64,000 nt of DNA from Caldilineaceae bacterium (GCA_022823185.1 JAJDXQ010000034.1:88220-152219); one strand, 5' to 3'; shown: positions 27,095-37,498, counted from the stretch's first letter. The notes: generated by a model from the sequence alone, not told the origin. A program made the numbers and translations.

Positions 27095-28228
27095 ATGGCG
27101 ACAAGCGCTACTTCAGTCGATATTCTCTCCAGCGACGAGACCCCGCAATCCGCGGCAATCTCACCGGCCCGGCTAATCGGCCGCCGCTTCCTTCGTAACC
27201 GGCTTGCCATTGGCGGCAGTGTCGTCCTCTTCCTCCTCTACATGTCCGCCCTCTTCGCAGACTTCATCGCCCCGATTCCCTACACCGATGTCCATGAAGA
27301 CTACGTTTTCGTCCCGCCCCAACTGCCCCGTTTCCGCGACGAACACGGGACTTTCCACCTGCGCCCCTTCGTCTATGGCCTGGAAAGCGAACTCGACATG
27401 GATACCTTCCGCTTTGTTTATGAGGAGATCAAAGACGCGAAGTATCCAATCAAGTTTTTTGTCAAAGGCTACGAATACAAACTCTTTGGACTCATCCCCT
27501 TCGATCGTCACCTCTACGGAGTGGACGAGCCGGGCGTGTTCTACCTCTTAGGCAGCGACGATTTGGGCCACGACATGGTCGCCCGCGTATTCATGGGGGC
27601 ACGAATATCTTTGACGATTGGGCTTGTCGGCGTTATCCTCACCATTATCTTCGGCGCCACCCTCGGCACCATCTCCGGCTTCTACGGCGGCGGTCTCGAC
27701 ACCTTGATCCAGCGCGTCATCGAATTCCTGATGTCCTTCCCCGCGATCCCTCTCTGGGCGGCTTTGGCCGCAGCAATGCCTGCCAACTGGTCTCCCTTAC
27801 AACGTTTCTTTGCCATCTCAGTCATCCTCTCCCTTGTCGAGTGGACCGGTCTGGCCCGGCAGGTCCGCGCCAAAGTGCTGTCCTACAGGGAAATGGAATA
27901 CACACTCGCAGCCCGGGCCGCGGGCACCTCCGACTCTCGCATCATCTTCCGCCACATGCTCCCAAACGCCTTCAGCCACATCATCGTCGTCGCCACGCTC
28001 GCCATACCCGGCATGATCCTCGCCGAAACAGCGCTCAGCTTCCTCGGCCTCGGCATCCAGCCTCCCCAGACCAGCTGGGGCGCCCTCCTGAAGCAGGCCC
28101 AAAACGTCAGTGTTCTACTCCAGCAGCCATGGCTTCTGATCCCCGCCTTCTTCGTCATCGCGGCTGTCCTTACCTTCAACTTTGTCGGCGACGGCCTCCG
28201 CGACGCGGTCGACCCCTACTCCCTCTGA
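27095..28228 (+). CDS. ABC importer permease, DppC/OppC type
   Basis: The 377-residue permease begins with a cytoplasmic tail and one membrane helix (about residues 40-58), then a long soluble insertion of about 90 residues (roughly 65-155). The DppC core follows from LLGSDDLGHDMVARVFMGARISL. The EAA-like motif is ARAAGTSDSRIIFRHMLPNA. The family usually has about 300 residues, so the N-terminal periplasmic insertion is extra; similar long forms occur in glycan-linked importers. It directly follows the DppB-type gene. No dppD/dppF-like ATPase follows; the next genes are the sugar-dehydrogenase-like lipoproteins. Confidence 0.92.
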   Translation: MATSATSVDILSSDETPQSAAISPARLIGRRFLRNRLAIGGSVVLFLLYMSALFADFIAPIPYTDVHEDYVFVPPQLPRFRDEHGTFHLRPFVYGLESELDMDTFRFVYEEIKDAKYPIKFFVKGYEYKLFGLIPFDRHLYGVDEPGVFYLLGSDDLGHDMVARVFMGARISLTIGLVGVILTIIFGATLGTISGFYGGGLDTLIQRVIEFLMSFPAIPLWAALAAAMPANWSPLQRFFAISVILSLVEWTGLARQVRAKVLSYREMEYTLAARAAGTSDSRIIFRHMLPNAFSHIIVVATLAIPGMILAETALSFLGLGIQPPQTSWGALLKQAQNVSVLLQQPWLLIPAFFVIAAVLTFNFVGDGLRDAVDPYSL

Positions 28229-28515
28229 ATGACCTGTATAGTGTCTTCGAAGTCGGATAAGGTCTTTGTTTCTGCTTTCGGGCATCGAATCGCTCGCCGC
28301 GCTGTTATGCCGTCACACAACGACTGCGTTTTCGGCAGATCGTGCCCAGCCTCTGTGCCCCATAAGGCAATGACTACGCCGCCGGCTACCAGGAGGGCGT
28401 CCTCTATCTCCTGGCAGAGAGATAGGCCGCTGCAATGTTTCGCGCCCCATCGACCGAAGTCGGTAGTCCTCCGCCCTTTTTCGTCAGACGACCTGCCGCC
28501 GGCCTGAGAAAATCC

Positions 28516-30237
28516 ATGTCAACTCCGACAGCTCTAATCCGAATGCTGACGACTGCACTGGCCGCTCTGCTGGCGATCGCATGTTCGTCAGCAGGGGAAT
28601 ATGACGCTGCCATCGAGGGCGCTCGGCTGACCATCACCATGTCGCCAGCCGAACCGCCCTACTCTCCGGCCAGACACGGCCTCCCCCGCGGCGAAAACAT
28701 CGCGCCCCTGGCCTCCGGGCTCGCCTACATCCGGGGCCCCGAAGGCCACCTTGTCGTCGATCCGGAAGCCTCCCTGGCAATCGATGGCGACCCGGATACG
28801 ATCTGGAGCGCCAAACAGCCCGCGCCCCAATGGTATGCGATCTCCCTCGACCAAATCTACCTCGTCAACAGAGTGGACTTGGTGATCACCCAAGCGCCCC
28901 CGGGCCCCACGACACACGAGATCTGGCTGGGGCACGGCTCCGGAATGCGAACCTTCTACAAGCGCCTGGAAGATGTCCACACCGAGGACGGTCAGGTCCT
29001 GGCCGTCCCCATCGAACCTCCACAGGCCATCAACGAACTCCTGATTCTGACCCTGCACAGCCCAAGCTGGGTCGCCTGGCGTGATTTCCGCGTTTTCGGC
29101 GCCCCACCCGAACGACCTGTCGCCGAAGTCGAACTCCCACCCTATCAGGTCGCCGAACTGGTCACAGGGCTCGACTACCCCGTCCGCGTAACCCACCCCG
29201 GCGACGGCAGCGGACGCATCTTCATCGTTGAGCTGCCAGGCCGAATACGCGTCGTCAACGAAGGGGCCCTGAACGACGTTCCCTTCCTGGACATCACCGA
29301 GCGAGTAAACTGCTGCGAGGGCGAGCGCGGCATGTTCGGGCTGGCCTTTCCCCCCTCCTACCCCGAAACCGGCCGCTTCTACGTGAGCTACACAAACAAG
29401 CGGGACGCAACCACCATCAGCCGCTTTTCCATCTCAGACGACCCCGATCGCGCCGACGAATCCAGCGAAGAAATCCTCCTCACTATCGACCAGCCCCACG
29501 AAAACCACAACGGCGGGCACATTGAATTCGGTCCCCAGGACGGCTACCTCTATATCGGCAGCGGCGACGGCGGCCTCCCCCGCGATCCCGAAAACAGCGG
29601 CCAGACCACCAATACGCTGCTGGGCAAGCTCCTCCGCATCGACGTCGAATCCGGCGAACTGCCTTACCGAGTGCCTGTCGACAATCCCTTCACAAACGCC
29701 GACGACTACCGCCCGGAGATCTGGGCGCTCGGCCTTCGCAATCCCTGGGGATTCGCCTTCCACAAGAAGACCGGCGACCTCTATCTGCCCGACACGGGCA
29801 ACTTCAAGCGCGAGGAGATAAACTATCAGCCGGCCGGCAGTGGCGGAGGACAGAACTACGGCTGGCCCATCATGGAGGGCAGCATCTGTTTCGAACATGA
29901 CGTCCTCACCTGCAGCGCCGCCGGCCTGGCCTTGCCCGTCGCCGACTACGACCACACCCAGGGTTGCGCGATCGTCGGCGGAGCCGTCTACCACGGCGAC
30001 AGCCTCCCGGCCCTGAATGGCGCCTTCATCGTCGCAGACTTCTGCACGAGCAGTATCTGGGGAATATGGCGATCCGAAGAAGCAGCAACCAGAGGCAAGA
30101 CAACCCTCTGGCGTAGTCAGCTGCTGGCATCTGCCGGCCTGCCCGTCAGCAGCGTAGGCTCCGATGAAGAGGGCAATGTATACTTTACTATCCACGTCGA
30201 AGAGAACGGGGCTATCTATACCCTTGCCCAACGATAG
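28516..30237 (+). CDS. Lipoprotein with discoidin-like domain and PQQ-type sugar dehydrogenase (GSDH) domain
   Basis: I start this gene at ATG 28516, giving a 573-residue lipoprotein with signal peptide and Cys23 in LAIACSS. Residues roughly 60-205 form an F5/8-type C (discoidin-like) module, with AIDGDPDTIWSAKQPAPQW and SPSWVAWRDFRVFG. Residues about 215-573 form a six-bladed GSDH propeller: GSGRIFIVELPGRIRVV, CC pair in VNCCEGERG, the HNGG motif whose His matches the catalytic base of soluble glucose dehydrogenase, LRNPWGFAF and NYGWPIMEG. Such enzymes oxidise aldoses with PQQ outside the cell. The discoidin part may bind glycan or a surface. It is the first of four similar consecutive genes. 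PQQ use is assumed from the family. Confidence 0.88.
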   Translation: MSTPTALIRMLTTALAALLAIACSSAGEYDAAIEGARLTITMSPAEPPYSPARHGLPRGENIAPLASGLAYIRGPEGHLVVDPEASLAIDGDPDTIWSAKQPAPQWYAISLDQIYLVNRVDLVITQAPPGPTTHEIWLGHGSGMRTFYKRLEDVHTEDGQVLAVPIEPPQAINELLILTLHSPSWVAWRDFRVFGAPPERPVAEVELPPYQVAELVTGLDYPVRVTHPGDGSGRIFIVELPGRIRVVNEGALNDVPFLDITERVNCCEGERGMFGLAFPPSYPETGRFYVSYTNKRDATTISRFSISDDPDRADESSEEILLTIDQPHENHNGGHIEFGPQDGYLYIGSGDGGLPRDPENSGQTTNTLLGKLLRIDVESGELPYRVPVDNPFTNADDYRPEIWALGLRNPWGFAFHKKTGDLYLPDTGNFKREEINYQPAGSGGGQNYGWPIMEGSICFEHDVLTCSAAGLALPVADYDHTQGCAIVGGAVYHGDSLPALNGAFIVADFCTSSIWGIWRSEEAATRGKTTLWRSQLLASAGLPVSSVGSDEEGNVYFTIHVEENGAIYTLAQR

Positions 30238-30330
30238 CCCAGGCGCCAGTCCCCTGAACCGCCAGGAAACACGGCAAAGGCACAATGAGCTGGCCAACTA
30301 CTGTACCAGAAAAAGAGTTCTGCTGACCCG

Positions 30331-33300
30331 ATGAAGAGAGCGTTCGGCCTCCTGCTAATTGCCCTTTCCACCATGGTTGCATCAGCATGTGAAACTGCGT
30401 CCCGAAACGGCCGGTCCGCCCAGTCGCCAGCCCCGATCGCCAACGTCACAGTCTCGCTCTCCCCTGCATCGCCCTGGGCCGCCTCTCCATTCGGGTCCCA
30501 ACCCTTCGGAGAAAACGTTGCCCTGCACGGCTACGCAACGGGCTCGACGAGAGACGCGGCCGGACTGCTGACCGCCGCCGCCGCGCATCTGGCGATTGAC
30601 GGCAGTTCCTCCTCAGTGTGGAGCGCGCAACAACCCGCGCCCCAATGGTTCTCCGTTGCGCTTGACGAACTCTACCTTGTCAACCGTATCCAGCTTGAGG
30701 TAACGCAGGCCCCCGCCGGTCCAACGACGCATCAAATCTGGTTGGGCAATGGCTCCGGTACGCGGACCCTGTATGCGAGTCTCTCCCGGGTCCACACGGA
30801 CGACGGGCAGCTTCTCGACATAGAACTGGACCCGCCCCGGCCCGTCAACGAGGTCTTTATCGTCACCCTCGATAGCCCCAGCTGGGTCGCATGGCGCGAA
30901 ATTAAAGTGTTCGGCCTCCCGCATACACAATCGCTCGACTCTGCCAGCCAGCCTCGACTGACCCTCCAACCCATCGCCTCCGGACTCCACCTGCCAGTCC
31001 AGGTCACCCACGCCGGAGACCAGAGCGGGCGCCTCTTCGTCGCCGAAAAAGAAGGTCGCATCCGCATCGTCCACTACGGCGAAACCCTCGAAACCCCCTT
31101 CCTCGATATCTCCTCCCGCGTCCTCTGCTGCGTACACCGCGGCCTGATCGACATCGCCTTCCCTCCCTCGACCGCCGCCGCCAGCCACTTCTACATCAGC
31201 TACACAAACCTCGACGGCCATACCGTCATCAGCCGCTTCCAAATCTCACAGGACCCCAACCAGGCCGACCCGGAAAGTGAAGAAGTCGTCCTTACCATCG
31301 AGCAGCCCGCAGAACACCACAACGGCGGCCACATGGAATTCGGTCCGAAAGACGGTTATCTCTATATCGCCAGCGGGGACGGCGGGCTTTTCAGCTATCC
31401 CGATAACCCGGCGCTGGACCATGACACACTGCTCAGCAAACTGTTGCGCATCGATGTCGAATCGGGCGACAAGCCGTATCGCATTCCCGATACCAATCCC
31501 TTCGCAAGGGTCACCGGATACAGCGGGGAAATCTGGGCCTTGGGGCTCCGCAACCCCGGTAACTTCGCCTTTGACGCGCAGACCAGTGACCTCTTTATTC
31601 CCGATTCCGGAAACCGCCAACGCGAAGAGATCAATTTCCAGCCCGCCTCCAGCTCAGGAGGAGAGGATTACGGCTGGTTCAGAATGGAGGCCAATCTCTG
31701 CTTCGACAACTTTGTGGTGCCCTGCAGCGCCGACTCCCTGACTCTGCCCGTCGCCGAGTATGACCACTCGCAGGGCTGCGCCGTCACCGGCGGCGCTGTC
31801 TACCGCGGCCGCGAGTTCCCCGCCCTCCAGGGGCTCTTCCTCTTCGCCGACCTCTGCAGCGGCCGGATCTGGGGCCTCAAACGACCCGCTCCCGCCAGCC
31901 AAACCGGATGGCAGAGCACGCTCCTGTTGAACGCGCCCATCTCGATCAGCAGCATCGGCCAGGACGAAGTCGGCAACCTGTACGCCGCCAGCTTTGACGA
32001 CGGCGTCCTCTATCAGCTCTCCCAAAGATCCGACACCACGGCGAACGAGTCAGCCTTTTCCGAGAACGTCGCCCTCCGGGGATCAGGTCGAGCCTCAGCC
32101 CGCGGCGACGAATTTGCCCTCGCCCTCGACGGCGATCCCGCAACTGCCTGGCATTCTGGCCTGCCCCCGCCGCAGTGGTTCTCGGTCCTCCTGGATGACC
32201 TCTACCTCATCGATCAGATCGAGCTTGTCTTTCCCCCCGACGTGCACGGTCCCGTAACGCTGGAACTTTGGCTGGGGAACGGATCCGGCGTCCGCACGCT
32301 GTACAAGCGGCTCAACAGTGTCCGACCTAGCAGCGACCGCCTCCTGGCCATCCCCATCGATCCCCCGCAACGAGCCAACGAACTCCTTCTGATCGCCCTG
32401 CACGGCCAGCTTGACGTCTCCCTGCACGAGGTCAGAGTCTTCAGCTCACTCGCAACCCACTCGCGAGCGGACAATCCGTTCCCGCAAGTGCGTCTCGACC
32501 AGACCGTATCAGGCCTGGACCTTCCCGTTCTGATCACCCATGCCGGCGACGGTACCAACCGTATCTACATTGCCGAGCAGAAAGGGCGAATCCGGATCCT
32601 GCAAGACGGCCGCCTTCTGGAACGGCCATTCCTTGACATCTCGGATCGCGTCGCCTGCTGCGGAGAACAGGGCCTCTTCGGCCTCGCCTTTCCGCCCTCC
32701 TATGCCGAAAGCCAGCGCTTCTACGTCAGCTACTCCAATCTAAGTGGTGACACGGTCGTCAGTCGCTTCGTGACATCAGACGACCCCGACATCGCCCGCC
32801 GTGACACTGAAGAGGTCCTGCTGACCCTCGACCAGCCCGACAAGATCCACAACGGCGGCCACCTGTCGTTCGGCCTCCAGGACGGCTACCTCTACGTCGG
32901 CAGCGGCGACGGCGGCACCTTCCGCGATCCTGACAACCTCGCCCAGAGACCGGACACGCTGCTGGGCAAAATCCTCCGCATCGATGTTGAGTCCGGCGCC
33001 CAACCTTACGCCGTCCCCGCAGACAATCCCTTCAATCAGACCGAAGGCTTCCGCCCGGAGATCTGGGCCCTTGGCCTGCGCAACCCTTGGGGCTTCGCCT
33101 TCGATCGCGCGACGGGCGATCTCTACATCCCCGACGTGGGAGGCAGCTCGCGCGAAGAGGTGAACGTTCAACCGTCATCCGCTGGAGCCGGAAGAAATTA
33201 CGGCTGGGCCGTCATGGAAGGAAATACCTGCTTCCCGCATGACTCTCTCGTCTGCAACGCCGCAGGCCTCGTCTCGCCCGTCGCCGAGTACGACCACGCT

Positions 33301-33573
33301 CAAGGCTGCGCCGTCGTCGGCGGAGCAGTCTACAGGGGAGCCGCATTTCCTGCATTGCAGGGCGTCTTCCTCTTCGCCGATTTCTGTCGCGGCGCCATAT
33401 GGGGTCTCAAGCGAACCGGCCGCAACGAAACCGGGCAAGCCGAATCAAGCTGGCAGAGCGCGCGCCTCGCCAACGCCGGCTTCCCCATCAGCAGCATCGG
33501 CCAAGACGAAGCCGGCAACGTCTACGCCGCCGGCTACCAGGATGGTACAATCTACATGATCACGTCGCGATAA
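30331..33573 (+). CDS. Lipoprotein with two tandem discoidin plus GSDH modules
   Basis: This 1080-residue protein is an internal duplication of its neighbours' architecture. After a signal peptide with Cys20 (MVASAC), the first discoidin-like module (about 60-210) and GSDH propeller (about 215-565) are followed by a second discoidin-like module (about 575-705) and propeller (about 715-1080). Both propellers keep the HNGG catalytic motif, the CC pair (VLCCVHRG and VACCGEQG) and LRNPxxFAF. In the first, NPGNFAF replaces the usual NPWGFAF. The product is expected outside the membrane as a two-active-site sugar dehydrogenase. The fusion probably arose by recombination between tandem paralogues. 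There is no frame break across the junction. Confidence 0.88.
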   Translation: MKRAFGLLLIALSTMVASACETASRNGRSAQSPAPIANVTVSLSPASPWAASPFGSQPFGENVALHGYATGSTRDAAGLLTAAAAHLAIDGSSSSVWSAQQPAPQWFSVALDELYLVNRIQLEVTQAPAGPTTHQIWLGNGSGTRTLYASLSRVHTDDGQLLDIELDPPRPVNEVFIVTLDSPSWVAWREIKVFGLPHTQSLDSASQPRLTLQPIASGLHLPVQVTHAGDQSGRLFVAEKEGRIRIVHYGETLETPFLDISSRVLCCVHRGLIDIAFPPSTAAASHFYISYTNLDGHTVISRFQISQDPNQADPESEEVVLTIEQPAEHHNGGHMEFGPKDGYLYIASGDGGLFSYPDNPALDHDTLLSKLLRIDVESGDKPYRIPDTNPFARVTGYSGEIWALGLRNPGNFAFDAQTSDLFIPDSGNRQREEINFQPASSSGGEDYGWFRMEANLCFDNFVVPCSADSLTLPVAEYDHSQGCAVTGGAVYRGREFPALQGLFLFADLCSGRIWGLKRPAPASQTGWQSTLLLNAPISISSIGQDEVGNLYAASFDDGVLYQLSQRSDTTANESAFSENVALRGSGRASARGDEFALALDGDPATAWHSGLPPPQWFSVLLDDLYLIDQIELVFPPDVHGPVTLELWLGNGSGVRTLYKRLNSVRPSSDRLLAIPIDPPQRANELLLIALHGQLDVSLHEVRVFSSLATHSRADNPFPQVRLDQTVSGLDLPVLITHAGDGTNRIYIAEQKGRIRILQDGRLLERPFLDISDRVACCGEQGLFGLAFPPSYAESQRFYVSYSNLSGDTVVSRFVTSDDPDIARRDTEEVLLTLDQPDKIHNGGHLSFGLQDGYLYVGSGDGGTFRDPDNLAQRPDTLLGKILRIDVESGAQPYAVPADNPFNQTEGFRPEIWALGLRNPWGFAFDRATGDLYIPDVGGSSREEVNVQPSSAGAGRNYGWAVMEGNTCFPHDSLVCNAAGLVSPVAEYDHAQGCAVVGGAVYRGAAFPALQGVFLFADFCRGAIWGLKRTGRNETGQAESSWQSARLANAGFPISSIGQDEAGNVYAAGYQDGTIYMITSR

Positions 33574-33694
33574 TCCGCCGACCAGCCCGCCCATCCCGTC
33601 GGCCCCGTCCCGTTACGGAGCGGAGCCCCGACCATACGCATTCAACTCGTCTCACCGGAGAATTCGCCGACCGGCCCCATCCCATGAGCCTCCT

Positions 33695-35434
33695 ATGAAA
33701 AAAGCGCTCGCGTTGACAGGCCTGCTTTTCTTACTGATGCTAACCGCCTCCTGCTCCCCTCGCACGGAGTCTGAATCCCCGACCCCCATCGAAACTAACA
33801 CCAGGCCGCCCGCGGTAACGCCAACCCCCACACCCGCGCCCACACAAACACCCGCGCCCGCGCCCTATCCCACCAACACCGCCGCCCCCACTCCAGCGAG
33901 TCCAAATGTCGCCCCATTGGGTACGGTACGCGTCTCCTCCGGAGAAGACGGCGCCCAATACGCGATCGATGGCGACGCCGAAACGGTCTGGAGCGCACAG
34001 GACCATCCCGCTCAGTGGATTTCGATCGCCCTCGACGGCCTCTATCTCGCCGAACGCATCGAGCTCGTAGTGGCTCAGGCGCCCCCCGGACCAACGACCC
34101 ATGCCCTCTGGTTGGACAACGGCTCCGGCGTGCGGACGCGGTACATACAGCTCACCGATTTCCACACAGAGGACGGGCAGACGCTTACCATTGATATCAA
34201 TCCGCCGCGGCCCGTTAGGGAACTCCTCGTTCAAACTCTCGACAGCCCCAGTTGGGTCGCCTGGCGCGAGGTCAGAATCTTCGGGATGCCCCCTTCTCCC
34301 GAGGATGAGAGTGGATCGTCCCCTCCGCTGAATCTCGAAAAGGTCCTCGACAATCTGGTCCTCCCTGTGCAAGTCACTCACGCCGGCGACGGCAGCGGCC
34401 GCATCTTTGTCGTGGAGCAGCAGGGCCGTATCACCGTCCTCAACAACGGCGCCGCCAGCGGGACCCTCTTCCTGGATATAACCGATCGAGTCAACTGTTG
34501 CGAGGAGCGCGGACTATTCAATGTCGCCTTCTCCCCCGGCTATCCTGCAGCCAATCGGTTCTATCTGAGCTATTCAAACAAGAATGATGACACTGTAATC
34601 AGCCGCTTCAATGCCACCTCTGACCCCGATGTTGCCGATCCCACCAGCGAGGAAATCCTTCTCACCGTCCCCCAACCGCACGAAGTCCATAACGGCGGGC
34701 GCCTCGCCTTCGGCCCCCGTGACGGATACCTGTACGTCGGCATGGTCGACGGGGGAAGTGACGGACGCCCTGCCCATTTTCCCCAGGACCCGGCGCTACT
34801 GCTGGGAAAGATACTGCGCATTGATGTCGAGTCCTCAACCCAGCCCTACCAAGTCCCCGCCGGCAATCCCTTCGTCGCCGACGACCAGTTCCGCCCGGAA
34901 ATCTGGGCCCTTGGATTCCGGAACCCTTGGGGTTTCGCCTTCAACCACCGGACCGGCGACCTCTACATCCCGGATACCGGGCACAACGATCGCGAAGAGC
35001 TCAACTTCCAGCCCGCGGCCAGTCCCGGGGGCGAAAACTATGGATGGCCCACGATAGAGGGCACACGCTGCCCCAGGTTTGAAGACCTGCCCGTGCCCTG
35101 CCGCCAGGCCGGTATCTTCACCCCGCCCATAGCCGAGTACGACCACACGCGCGGTTGCGCAATCGTCGGCGGCGTTGTCTACCGCGGCAGCCAGTTTCCC
35201 CACCTCAAAGACCGCTTCCTATTCGCCGACTTCTGCCGAGGAGACATCTGGAGCCTCACGAAGCAGAATTCTACGCCTGGCGCCGGCACGGATGAAGTGA
35301 ACCATACTGGCTGGCACAGCGAGCTCGTCCTTAAGGCATCTGTCCCGGTCAGCAGCGTCGGTGAAGATGAAGAGGGCAATCTCTACCTCACCGGCTACCA
35401 GACCGGCGCCGTCTACCTGATCACCAAGGATTAG
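33695..35434 (+). CDS. Lipoprotein with Thr/Pro linker, discoidin-like and GSDH domains
   Basis: The 579-residue product has a signal peptide with Cys20 (MLTASCS) and then a low-complexity TPTPTPAPTQT linker (about residues 28-68) that lifts the domains off the membrane. A discoidin-like module follows (AIDGDAETVWSAQDHPAQW, SPSWVAWREVRIFG), then a GSDH propeller with VNCCEERG, VHNGGRLAFG, FRNPWGFAFNH, YGWPTIEG and RGCAIVGGVVYRG. It lies 121 bases after the double-module gene and 117 before the next paralogue, all on the same strand. It likely shares their role in extracellular sugar oxidation. Substrate unknown. Confidence 0.88.
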   Translation: MKKALALTGLLFLLMLTASCSPRTESESPTPIETNTRPPAVTPTPTPAPTQTPAPAPYPTNTAAPTPASPNVAPLGTVRVSSGEDGAQYAIDGDAETVWSAQDHPAQWISIALDGLYLAERIELVVAQAPPGPTTHALWLDNGSGVRTRYIQLTDFHTEDGQTLTIDINPPRPVRELLVQTLDSPSWVAWREVRIFGMPPSPEDESGSSPPLNLEKVLDNLVLPVQVTHAGDGSGRIFVVEQQGRITVLNNGAASGTLFLDITDRVNCCEERGLFNVAFSPGYPAANRFYLSYSNKNDDTVISRFNATSDPDVADPTSEEILLTVPQPHEVHNGGRLAFGPRDGYLYVGMVDGGSDGRPAHFPQDPALLLGKILRIDVESSTQPYQVPAGNPFVADDQFRPEIWALGFRNPWGFAFNHRTGDLYIPDTGHNDREELNFQPAASPGGENYGWPTIEGTRCPRFEDLPVPCRQAGIFTPPIAEYDHTRGCAIVGGVVYRGSQFPHLKDRFLFADFCRGDIWSLTKQNSTPGAGTDEVNHTGWHSELVLKASVPVSSVGEDEEGNLYLTGYQTGAVYLITKD

Positions 35435-35551
35435 CCCCATGAAAGACCGGTGTCCCTCCAAGAGGCCAACCTGGTCCCGCCTTTTGCGGGGCCCAACCGC
35501 AGAGACAGAATTCCCCCAATCAGCCGCTTCCGGCCACAGAACGCACGACCA

Positions 35552-37279
35552 ATGAAATACGCAATCCTGCTCCCCGTCCTGCTCCTGTGCCTTGTCGCCC
35601 TTACAGCCTGCGCAATGCAGCCCCTGCCCGAACCGTCCTCCCCGGCAACCCAGGTTACGCCAACCGCAGAGCATGTCGCCGCCCCAACAAACACGCCCTC
35701 TGCCGAGCCGCAGCCTGTGCCAACTGCGCAGCCTCCACCGCTGAGTCGAAATGTTGCGCTCGCTGGCGTATGGCGCTCCTCCGAAGGCGAAGAAACAGCC
35801 CACCTGGCCTTTGACGACGATCCCGATACCAACTGGAACGCGAATAACCTTGCCGCCCAGTGGATTGCCGTCACGCTCGACTCTATCTACCTTGTGGACA
35901 GAATCGAGCTCGTCGTGGCCCAGGCGCCGGCTGGCCCGACAACGCACCTGATCTGGCTCGGCAACGGTTCGGGAGTGCGCACCCTTTACACTCGCCTTAC
36001 GGACATCCATACCGAGGACGGTCAAACTCTGACAGTTGACTTTGACCCGCCCCGCCCGGTTGATGACCTGCTTGTTCATACCCTCGAGAGCCCCAGCTGG
36101 GTCGCCTGGCGCGAAGTAAGAGTGTTTGGCTCCCTGGCCAGTGGCAACGAAGCGGGCGGCGAACTCCCCTCTTTGAAAACAGAACGAATCATCGAGAACC
36201 TGGTAATGCCGGTGCAGGTCACCCATGCTGGCGACGGCAGCCGGCGCCTCTTCATCGTCGAGCAAGAGGGGCGCATTCGCGTCTTCAAGGACGGCGTGGA
36301 GAACGAGGGCCTGTTTATCGATATCTCCAGCCAAATCTCCTGCTGCGGTGAAAGCGGGCTCATGAATATAGCCTTCTCGCCAGGTTTCCCATCCAACCGT
36401 CAGTTCTATCTGAGTTACACAGATCGCGCTGGAGACCTGGTTGTCAGCCGGTTTATCGCCGCCCCCGACCTCGCAACAGCAGACCCTGCCACGGAGGAAA
36501 TACTCCTGACCGTCAGCCAGCCCCACCACGATCATAACGGGGGCAGCATCTCCTTCAACCCCTTCGACGGATACCTGTACGTTGGGATCGGCGACGGCGG
36601 CAGTGACGATCTGCCTCCACACGAAAGTCAATTCCCGGATCATCTTCTCGGCAAAGTCCTCAGAATCGATGTTGAATCATCCCAGTTCCCGTATAGCATT
36701 CCACCTGGCAATCCCTATGTCGATGTCGATGGCTATCGCCCGGAAATCTGGGCCTCAGGCCTGCGAAATCCGTGGGGATTCGCGTTCGACCCGCAAAACG
36801 GCGACCTCTATATCCCCGATACCGGGCATAGTCAGCGTGAGGAAGTGAATTTCCTGCCATGGGCTCGCCAAGGGGGCGACAACTACGGCTGGCCGACAAT
36901 AGAAGGCACGAGATGTCTGAAGATTCCCGGCATGCCCGTCCCTTGCCACCAGGCTGCCATCTTTACGTCGCCGGTCGCCGAGTACGATCGCGCCCGCGGT
37001 TGCGCCGTGGTGGGCGGCGTCGTCTATCGCGGCGCCGAGTTTCCCCATCTGGACGGCCGTTTTCTCTTCGCCGATTTCTGCCGGGGAGATGTCTGGAGCC
37101 TGCATCAGCCCCCTCCACCCGAAGATCAAAGTGCAGGGCCGGTCAGCCTGGAGGGGTGGCGCGCAGAACTGGTCCTGAAAGCCTTCAACATAGTCAGCAG
37201 CATCGGAAATGACCAAGACGGAAACCTGTATGTTGTCGTCTACCAGCCTGGCGCTATCCTCAAAATCTCCCGCAACTGA
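35552..37279 (+). CDS. Lipoprotein with discoidin-like and GSDH domains
   Basis: The start is placed at ATG 35552 because it begins a clean lipoprotein signal (MKYAILLPVLLLCLVALTAC, Cys20); upstream in-frame sequence is polar and Pro-rich. The 575-residue protein has a short Pro/Thr linker, a discoidin-like module (AFDDDPDTNWNANNLAAQW, SPSWVAWREVRVFG), and a GSDH propeller with ISCCGESG, DHNGGSISFN, LRNPWGFAFDP and YGWPTIEG. It is the last of the four tandem genes and is followed after 219 bases by a sulfatase. Its propeller differs most around the HNGG loop (GSISFNPFDG), so substrate preference may differ. Confidence 0.88.
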   Translation: MKYAILLPVLLLCLVALTACAMQPLPEPSSPATQVTPTAEHVAAPTNTPSAEPQPVPTAQPPPLSRNVALAGVWRSSEGEETAHLAFDDDPDTNWNANNLAAQWIAVTLDSIYLVDRIELVVAQAPAGPTTHLIWLGNGSGVRTLYTRLTDIHTEDGQTLTVDFDPPRPVDDLLVHTLESPSWVAWREVRVFGSLASGNEAGGELPSLKTERIIENLVMPVQVTHAGDGSRRLFIVEQEGRIRVFKDGVENEGLFIDISSQISCCGESGLMNIAFSPGFPSNRQFYLSYTDRAGDLVVSRFIAAPDLATADPATEEILLTVSQPHHDHNGGSISFNPFDGYLYVGIGDGGSDDLPPHESQFPDHLLGKVLRIDVESSQFPYSIPPGNPYVDVDGYRPEIWASGLRNPWGFAFDPQNGDLYIPDTGHSQREEVNFLPWARQGGDNYGWPTIEGTRCLKIPGMPVPCHQAAIFTSPVAEYDRARGCAVVGGVVYRGAEFPHLDGRFLFADFCRGDVWSLHQPPPPEDQSAGPVSLEGWRAELVLKAFNIVSSIGNDQDGNLYVVVYQPGAILKISRN

Positions 37280-37498
37280 AGGATACGCACGCTCTCTCTT
37301 TAGCAAGTCGCGCCTTATTCGAACTCAACTCGGTTCGCGCTGCGAAGATACGCGCCCCTTGACTGCTACAAATTGTCCCCGCGCCTTCTGGTCGTCCACA
37401 CAGGAAAGAATGGCTGATAGAGACGTAGTCCGACCCACTACCCGAAGTCGCCGCAATACCTCGAGAAAAGCCAGAGCGCCACGAAAGGAGGAGTCCCT

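Noticed and set aside
35219..36643. 474-residue minus-strand open frame
   Set aside because: It is antisense to the discoidin-GSDH genes; the plus frames have complete domain signatures.
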